From positions 3,986 through 67,985 of the forward strand of contig CAYYUG010000012.1 of the NCBI GenBank assembly GCA_964474755.1: a stretch of 64,000 nt of DNA, in the 5' to 3' direction. Under the pieces are notes generated by a model. That model had not been told where the DNA came from. It was given only the letters and a program-made list of their open reading frames with translations, and ran no database searches. The translations under genes were made by a program, and so were the position numbers. Shown in pieces: positions 58,292 through 64,000 of this stretch (the stretch's first letter is position 1; every line of letters begins with the position of its first letter). The DNA is from GCA-2717185 sp964474755 (GTDB taxonomy: Bacteria; Pseudomonadota; Alphaproteobacteria; UBA8366; GCA-2717185).

Positions 58292-60973
58292 ATGATGGTC
58301 AGCAATAACTCTTTCGAGACCTTAAGGCGGCTTTCAGTTGGTGATGAGGTTTATGAGTATTTCAGCCTCGCGGCGGCTGAAGAAGCGGGTGTCGGCGATA
58401 TCTCTAAACTGCCCTATTCGCTGAAGGTTCTATTTGAAAATTTGCTTCGGCACGAGGATAACGTCGCGGTCACACGGGACGATATCTTGGCGCTGGGATC
58501 ATGGAGCGATCTTTGCCGTGGTGGGCATGAGATCAACTTCCATCCTGCCCGGGTAATGATGCCGGATTCCTCTGGTGTCCCGCTGCTCGCTGATCTGGCC
58601 GCGATGCGCGATGCAATTGCGCGGCTCGGTGGTGATCCGTCGGCAATCAATCCGGCAGTGCCACTTGATTTCATAATCGATCACTCGGTGGTCGTTGATG
58701 TTGCAGGTGTGCCTGATGCGCTTCAGCAAAATATGGTAAACGAGTTCGCCCGCAATGAAGAGCGTTACCGGTTCTTGAAATGGGGCCAGCAGGCCTTCGA
58801 AAATCTCCGGGTTTTGCCGCCGGGTGTTGGGATTTGCCATCAGATTAACCTCGAATTCCTATCACGTGTGGTTTGGACGGAGACCCGAGGGGACGCGACC
58901 TTGGCCTATTCGGATTGCCTGCTCGGGATGGATAGTCATACGCCGATGATCAATGGCCTGGGTATACTTGGCTGGGGTGTTGGTGGGCTTGAGGCCGGAG
59001 CGGCAATGCTCGGCCAGCCAGTTTCCATGCAGGTACCCGATGTGGTTGGTTGCCGTCTGATAGGCGAAGTGCGTGAGGGTGTCACCTCAACCGATTTGGT
59101 TTTGTGCCTAACCCAGCTGTTACGCGAGCGCGGGTTAGTGCAAAAATTTGTTGAATTCTGCGGGCCGTCCCTAATTAACCTACCTATCGGCGACCGCACG
59201 ACGATCGCGAATATGGCGCCGGAATATGGCGCGACCATGGGTTTTTTCCCTGTTGATCAAGAAACGCTGGCCTATTTGCGCGCGACCGGCCGCACCGAGG
59301 CGCAGGTTGCATTGGTCGAAGCCTATCACCGGGCGCAGGGTATGTGGCGTGATCCCGGTCTGCAGGAACCGCAATTCAGCGAAATTGTGGAATTTGATCT
59401 TGGTTCGGTCGAACCGACGATGTCGGGACCGTTTCGGCCCCAAGAAAAGACAGCACTAGCTCAAGTGCCGGAGAGTTTCCAGAGAGCATTGCAGCATCTT
59501 TCTGAAGGCGACGGTGAAACGAGCGTGACTGGCCAAGACTACTCAATCCGTCATGGTGACGTTGCAATAGCGGCAATCACCAGTTGCACTAATACATCAA
59601 ATCCCGGTGTGATGATCGGCGCTGGGTTGCTGGCGCGGAACGCTGTGGAAAAGGGTCTTTCAGCGAAGCCTTGGGTAAAGACGTCATTCGGGCCTGGTTC
59701 GCGGGTCGTAGGCGACTATTTGGCTAAGGCTGGTTTGATGGAACCACTTGAGGCGCTCGGCTTTCATATCATCGGATATGGCTGCACGACCTGTATGGGG
59801 AATTCAGGCCCGCTAGATCTTGCAATTTCTGATAGTGTTGACGCAGGCGGCGTTGTCATGGGGGCGGTGCATTCTGGCAACCGCAATTTCGAGGGTCGCG
59901 CCCATCCACAATGTAAGGTCAACTATCTGGCATCGCCGCCGCTGGTCGTGGCCAGCGCTTTGTCTGGCTCGTTGAACATAAATCTTGTGACCGATCCGCT
60001 TGGCAAAGGGAGGGACGGTGCACCAGTTTATCTGCGCGATATTTGGCCGACCTCTTTGGAAATAGAGGAGGCGCTTGGGAATTGCATGGCGCCGGCGATG
60101 TTCCGCGACCGGTACGCTAATGTAGAAGCGGGCGGTGCTGATTGGCGCGAATTAGAAGCCGCAGTTGGCCAAATTTTTTCCTGGGATCCGGGTAGTACCT
60201 ATATTCGGCGTCCACCCTTCTTTGATGATATGTCGGTGGCGCTGCCAGATATCGGAGATATCGTTGGTGCGCGGCCGCTTGGCATTTTCGGAGACTTTCT
60301 GACGACGGACCATATCTCACCGGTCTCAGCTATCCCTCCGGACAGTCTTGCAGGTCGGTATTTGCAGGACCAACAAGTTTCGCCGCAGGATCTTAGTTCC
60401 TACGCACAGAGGCGCGTCAATCACGATGTTATGTTGCGCGCGACCTTCAATCAGATCCGTATCCGAAACGAGATGCGGCCCGGCTCTGAGGGCGGTTTGA
60501 CCCGCTATATGCCGGAAGATGAAGCGATGACAATCTATGAAGCCGCGTGCCGTTATCGCAATGCCGGTGTTCCGATGGTTGTGATCGGTGGCAAAGATTA
60601 CGGGCAGGGTTCATCACGTGACTGGGCAGCTAAAGGTACACGGGAACTGGGTGTTCGCGCTGTTATCGCAGAAGGGATCGAGCGCATACACCGATCCAAT
60701 TTGATCGGTATGGGAGTTTTGCCACTGCAGTTTCCAGATGGCGTGACCCGAAACACGCTGGCGCTAGACGGTAGCGAAACATTCGATCTAACAGGCCTTG
60801 AGGGCGGTATTGAGCCTGGCATGGAAGTGTCATGCCGGGTCAATCGCCGCGACGGCAGCAGCGAGGCCGTTGCCTTAATCTGTAGACTGGATACAAAGGT
60901 CGAAGTTTCCTATTACCGCCATGGCGGTAGTTTGCATTATGTGCTGCGGGAGAAGCTCTCTTCGATGGGGTAG
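58292..60973 (+). CDS. acnA: Aconitate hydratase A
   Basis: An 893-residue AcnA/IRP-type aconitase of normal length. The three 4Fe-4S cysteines are present: one in ITSCTNTSNP (about residue 432) and two in GYGCTTCMGNSGPL (about 498 and 501). SYSL-type start SKLPYSLKVLFENLLRHED, the QVPDVVGCRL segment and the late swivel domain with YGQGSSRDWAAKG are also clear. It interconverts citrate and isocitrate, or 2-methyl analogues. It overlaps no neighbour but follows the lyase by 3 bases; the next gene is 163 bases away with no clear terminator. Confidence 0.97.
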   Translation: MMVSNNSFETLRRLSVGDEVYEYFSLAAAEEAGVGDISKLPYSLKVLFENLLRHEDNVAVTRDDILALGSWSDLCRGGHEINFHPARVMMPDSSGVPLLADLAAMRDAIARLGGDPSAINPAVPLDFIIDHSVVVDVAGVPDALQQNMVNEFARNEERYRFLKWGQQAFENLRVLPPGVGICHQINLEFLSRVVWTETRGDATLAYSDCLLGMDSHTPMINGLGILGWGVGGLEAGAAMLGQPVSMQVPDVVGCRLIGEVREGVTSTDLVLCLTQLLRERGLVQKFVEFCGPSLINLPIGDRTTIANMAPEYGATMGFFPVDQETLAYLRATGRTEAQVALVEAYHRAQGMWRDPGLQEPQFSEIVEFDLGSVEPTMSGPFRPQEKTALAQVPESFQRALQHLSEGDGETSVTGQDYSIRHGDVAIAAITSCTNTSNPGVMIGAGLLARNAVEKGLSAKPWVKTSFGPGSRVVGDYLAKAGLMEPLEALGFHIIGYGCTTCMGNSGPLDLAISDSVDAGGVVMGAVHSGNRNFEGRAHPQCKVNYLASPPLVVASALSGSLNINLVTDPLGKGRDGAPVYLRDIWPTSLEIEEALGNCMAPAMFRDRYANVEAGGADWRELEAAVGQIFSWDPGSTYIRRPPFFDDMSVALPDIGDIVGARPLGIFGDFLTTDHISPVSAIPPDSLAGRYLQDQQVSPQDLSSYAQRRVNHDVMLRATFNQIRIRNEMRPGSEGGLTRYMPEDEAMTIYEAACRYRNAGVPMVVIGGKDYGQGSSRDWAAKGTRELGVRAVIAEGIERIHRSNLIGMGVLPLQFPDGVTRNTLALDGSETFDLTGLEGGIEPGMEVSCRVNRRDGSSEAVALICRLDTKVEVSYYRHGGSLHYVLREKLSSMG

Positions 60974-61136
60974 CCATAAGCCTTGTCGTGCTTTGGCGGG
61001 ATTATCCATTCGAGGCTATTGCTCGGCGCTTCGTTTTGAGTGGTGTTGATTTTGTACAAATGGGAGTTCGTATCCCGCGCGAAAATGTTAGTCCACGGAT
61101 AGGACGTTTTGCATTAAGCGGGAGGAGAGGTCTTTA

Positions 61137-62597
61137 GTGTTTCCCATCGAGAACGTTTTGCTCTCCGTTGAGGAGATGTACCAAGCAGACAAAGGCGCAG
61201 TCGCCGCTGGTATCACAAGCGAAACTCTAATGGAAAATGCTGGCATCGCGATTACGGCCTCGATCGTGGAACGTTGGGCAATTCGTCCCATCACTATACT
61301 TTGTGGTCCGGGTAATAATGGCGGTGACGGCTTTGTCGTCGCGCGCCGACTGAAGAACGCGGGTTGGCCTGTAACGGTGGCGTTGCTTGGTAATATCGAT
61401 GCGCTGAACGGTGACGCGAAAATCAATGCCAATCGCTGGAACGGCGATATAAATCCCTTGTCGCCAGCGGTGCTGAACAACACAGAACTGGTGGTTGATG
61501 CGCTATTCGGTGCTGGACTGGCACGTGATATCTGTGGCTCCGCACGCGACGTGATAGAAGCGCTGGGCGATAGGCCTGTTGTCTCCGTCGACATACCAAG
61601 TGGGATCCACGGTGACAGTGGGAAGGTCTTGGGTATAGCGCCGCGCGCATGCTTAACGATTACCTTCTTTCGCCGCAAGCCGGGGCATTTGCTTCTGCCG
61701 GGGCGTTCCTATTGCGGAGAGACCCTTTTGGTCGATATCGGTATTCCTGATGCTGTTTTAAGCGATATTAAGCCGGCGCGGGCCATGAACAATCCGCGTC
61801 TTTGGGTCGACCGGTTTCCATGGCCGCGTCTTGAAGAGCATAAATACAGCCGTGGCCATGCGGTGGTCACTGGCGGGCAGCATATGACTGGTGCGGCGCA
61901 GCTGGCGGCGCGGTCGGCTCAGCGTGTTGGTGCCGGGCTGGTCACCGCGATCGTGCCGAGTGAGGCTTTATTAGTATACAAGGTTACGTTGTCCTCCGTG
62001 ATGGTTCACGCGTTCCTGGACAACGACAGCTTCGCTGAATTTATAGGTGAGCGGCGTATTACCGCCTGTCTTGTCGGCCCCGGTAACGGGGTTTCGAGCT
62101 CTACGCGGGAACTGGCGCTTGCTGCCTTGCGCTCAGGAAAACCGGTTGTGCTCGATGCCGACGCGTTAACCGTATTCGAGGATACTACGTCTATGCTTAA
62201 TGACGCGATTTCAGGGCCGTGTGTTTTAACGCCACACGATGGCGAATTCACGCGTCTGTTTGATACTAGTGGAGATAAGGTGGCCCGCGTTCGTCGGGCT
62301 GCTGCGCATAGTGGGTCTGTGGTCGTACTCAAGGGGGCGGATACGGTAATCGCGGCGCCCGATGGACGCGCGGTGATCAACGAGAACGCTCCGCCAGACC
62401 TGGCAACGGGGGGCTCCGGCGATGTTCTCGCCGGTTTTGTCACTGGTTTAATGGCGCAGGGACAATCTCCTTTTGATGCCGCTTGCACGGCTGTTTGGTT
62501 GCATGGCGCTGCTGCCGCGGCATTTGGTCCTGGGCTGGTGGCGGATGATATTATTGAAACATTGCCTGTTGTATTACGGCAGTTGCAACTAAGTTAA
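61137..62597 (+). CDS. nnr: Bifunctional NAD(P)H-hydrate repair enzyme Nnr
   Basis: A 486-residue fusion. GTG 61137 has an excellent GGAGGAGAGG ribosome site 6 bases upstream. The N-terminal YjeF epimerase domain carries CGPGNNGGDGFVVARRL and the VDALFGAGLARD loop; the C-terminal ADP- or ATP-dependent dehydratase domain begins near residue 230 (RGHAVVTGGQ) and holds VVLDADALTVF and the ATGGSGDVLAGFVTGLMAQG catalytic loop. It restores damaged NAD(P)HX to NAD(P)H, a housekeeping repair. Its stop is 13 bases from the malonyl-CoA decarboxylase start. Confidence 0.96.
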   Translation: MFPIENVLLSVEEMYQADKGAVAAGITSETLMENAGIAITASIVERWAIRPITILCGPGNNGGDGFVVARRLKNAGWPVTVALLGNIDALNGDAKINANRWNGDINPLSPAVLNNTELVVDALFGAGLARDICGSARDVIEALGDRPVVSVDIPSGIHGDSGKVLGIAPRACLTITFFRRKPGHLLLPGRSYCGETLLVDIGIPDAVLSDIKPARAMNNPRLWVDRFPWPRLEEHKYSRGHAVVTGGQHMTGAAQLAARSAQRVGAGLVTAIVPSEALLVYKVTLSSVMVHAFLDNDSFAEFIGERRITACLVGPGNGVSSSTRELALAALRSGKPVVLDADALTVFEDTTSMLNDAISGPCVLTPHDGEFTRLFDTSGDKVARVRRAAAHSGSVVVLKGADTVIAAPDGRAVINENAPPDLATGGSGDVLAGFVTGLMAQGQSPFDAACTAVWLHGAAAAAFGPGLVADDIIETLPVVLRQLQLS

Positions 62598-62610
62598 GAA
62601 GTAGCAAGCC

Positions 62611-64000
62611 ATGGGTGAAACGAGTTCGCTTTTCAAACGTCTGATCGGGGCCTGGAACGATATCGCTGGTTCGGTTACCGGCAACACTAAGGTATCGTCG
62701 GATCTGTCGTCGCAAGATGACGCCGAAAGTCTGCGAGAGCAGATGGTTTCCTGTCTTGAAGCACGTGGGGGTGAAGTATCAGCGAGGGCGCGCGCTGCAG
62801 CACTTGGCCACACCTATTTGGAACTGGAGCCGGAAGGACGGCAGCGCTTCCTGCGCATCGTCGCGGATGAGTTTGGTCCCAATACGGAGGCAATCGATAG
62901 AGCGATCGCAGCGTTGCAGACGCCCGACCCGGAAAAACGTCCCGCCTTACAGGAGGCGCTGCGTGAAGCGCTGCGGCCGCCGCGATTGCGACTGATGACC
63001 CAGTTCAATGCGCTGCCGGAAGGCGTAAAATTTCTGGTTGATTTGCGCTCCGACTTGATTGATTTCGCGGACACTGCAGAAATGAAGTCGCTGAATGACG
63101 ATCTGCGGTCGCTGTTGGCGTCTTGGTTCGACGTTGGGTTCTTGGAATTGCGACGCATTACCTGGGATTCGCCCGCGTCGCTGCTTGAGAAACTGATCGC
63201 ATACGAAGCGGTGCATGAGATCCGTAGTTGGGATGATCTCAAGAACCGGTTGGCAGCCGATCGGCGTCTGTTTGCTTTCTTCCATCCAAGAATGCCGGAC
63301 GAGCCGCTTATCTTCGTGCAGGTTGCGCTGGTCAACGGGCTGGCGGGCAACGTCAACGCCCTGCTCGATGAGTCCGCACCGGTCACGGACCCCACAGAGG
63401 CTGATACTGCGATTTTTTATTCCATTACCAATGCGCAACGGGGGCTCGTCGGCATTAGTTTTGGTGGCTTTTTGATCAAGCGGGTCGTTGATGAACTGCA
63501 GGCTGAATTCTCTAAGTTAAAAACCTTTTCGACCCTATCGCCAATTCCGGGATTTGCACGATGGGTGCGCCGTTCCTTGGAGGATGGTACCGCCGCAATC
63601 GTCGACGACGAAGATCTCAAGGCTTTAAATGAGTTGTTTGGTTTGGAGGATGAAGGATTGCTGTTAACTGGTCTGTTTGATGATACCAGTTGGGCGACCG
63701 ACGCATCGAAACAAGCACTCGTTGAACCGGTGCTCATAAAGCTTTGCGCCCGCTATCTATTGCGCGAGAAGAACCGGCTAGGACGTGCGGCGGATCCCGT
63801 AGCACATTTTCATCTGACAAACGGAGCACAAGTGGAACGGTTGAACTGGCTTGCCGACGCGTCAGCACAGGGCCTATCGCAATCCGCTGGAATGATGGTG
63901 AATTACTTATACAATCTTTCGAAAATCGAAACGAACCATGAAGGTTACACTGGTGACGGTGAGGTTTCTGCTTCGACTTCCGTTAACCGATTATTAAAAA
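62611..64000 (+). CDS. Malonyl-CoA decarboxylase, 3' end outside window
   Basis: The frame runs open from ATG 62611 to the window edge, 463 codons, probably only a few residues short of complete. It shows the MCD blocks: MTQFNALPEGVKFLVDLRSDL, FYSITNAQRGLVGISFGGF with the conserved Ser, LSPIPGFARWV, and VAHFHLTNGAQVERLNWLADASAQG, whose His is the catalytic residue of known MCDs, then QSAGMMVNYLYNLSKIETNHE. The enzyme converts malonyl-CoA to acetyl-CoA and CO2 and so lets malonate or odd acids be used. It is the last gene of the lyase-aconitase-Nnr group. Confidence 0.94.
   Translation, partial: MGETSSLFKRLIGAWNDIAGSVTGNTKVSSDLSSQDDAESLREQMVSCLEARGGEVSARARAAALGHTYLELEPEGRQRFLRIVADEFGPNTEAIDRAIAALQTPDPEKRPALQEALREALRPPRLRLMTQFNALPEGVKFLVDLRSDLIDFADTAEMKSLNDDLRSLLASWFDVGFLELRRITWDSPASLLEKLIAYEAVHEIRSWDDLKNRLAADRRLFAFFHPRMPDEPLIFVQVALVNGLAGNVNALLDESAPVTDPTEADTAIFYSITNAQRGLVGISFGGFLIKRVVDELQAEFSKLKTFSTLSPIPGFARWVRRSLEDGTAAIVDDEDLKALNELFGLEDEGLLLTGLFDDTSWATDASKQALVEPVLIKLCARYLLREKNRLGRAADPVAHFHLTNGAQVERLNWLADASAQGLSQSAGMMVNYLYNLSKIETNHEGYTGDGEVSASTSVNRLLK

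Noticed and set aside
1..64000. CRISPR arrays, prophage, tRNA or rRNA genes
   Set aside because: No spaced direct repeats, phage structural genes or recognisable RNA gene sequences were seen on either strand.

Overview
The window is a gene-dense piece of a bacterial chromosome, probably from an uncultivated alphaproteobacterium. That placement is my inference from overall gene content, moderately high GC and short operon spacings; there is no rRNA or other marker gene. A run of 100 N at 53020-53119 is a scaffold join, so the two flanks may not be truly adjacent. Nearly all genes are catabolic enzymes or transporters; I see no phage genes, complete insertion sequence, CRISPR array or tRNA.

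Layout. 1-4591 (+): end of a hydantoinase/oxoprolinase A gene, its B partner, a methyltransferase and an M19 dipeptidase. 4596-6790: a lone DppC-type permease and a divergent TauE/SafE exporter. 6783-12110 (-): a tightly coupled five-gene redox operon read as PhyH dioxygenase, ketopantoate-reductase-like enzyme, DUF1989 protein, TPR/2OG-oxygenase fusion and GMC oxidoreductase. 12210-15407 (+): an SDR and a stand-alone molybdopterin dehydrogenase large subunit. 15591-16298 (-): an exported peptidoglycan-binding protein. 16436-21448 (+): hyuA-hyuB-class III CoA transferase. 21565-24532: a LysE exporter, then SDR, enoyl-CoA hydratase and a TIGR03084-type protein. 24529-31400 (-): a third hyuA-hyuB pair and a second stand-alone molybdopterin subunit.

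31727-34030 (+): a promoter and TPP riboswitch leading into thiO-thiS-thiG, followed by a decayed DinB gene (34161-34594). 34652-42755: an MFS transporter, an NlpC/P60 hydrolase, a ThDP enzyme, a TRAP solute receptor with a strong 3' hairpin, a decayed luciferase-like monooxygenase gene (40059-40866), a haem-oxygenase-fold protein and a bicupin dioxygenase. 43221-46409: two tandem, closely similar DHA2 efflux pumps. 46419-50160 (-): TauD-type dioxygenase, D-aminoacylase-like hydrolase and Ldh-family dehydrogenase. 50326-53010 (+): dienelactone hydrolase, DUF6295 protein and both subunits of aconitase X, up to the assembly gap. 53120-56310 (+): two acyl-CoA dehydrogenases and a hydroxyacyl-CoA-type SDR. 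56307-57332 (-): a PLP aldolase. 57428-64000 (+): isocitrate-lyase-family lyase, aconitase A, NAD(P)HX repair enzyme and malonyl-CoA decarboxylase, which runs off the window edge.

Taken together the region looks like an accessory catabolic island for amide, cyclic-amide, hydroxyacid and acyl-CoA substrates that feed central metabolism. Three hyuAB pairs, two orphan molybdenum subunits, several non-haem iron oxygenases and orphan transport components point to repeated gain and loss. The two pseudogenes show loss directly. The least-described unit is the 6783-12110 redox operon.
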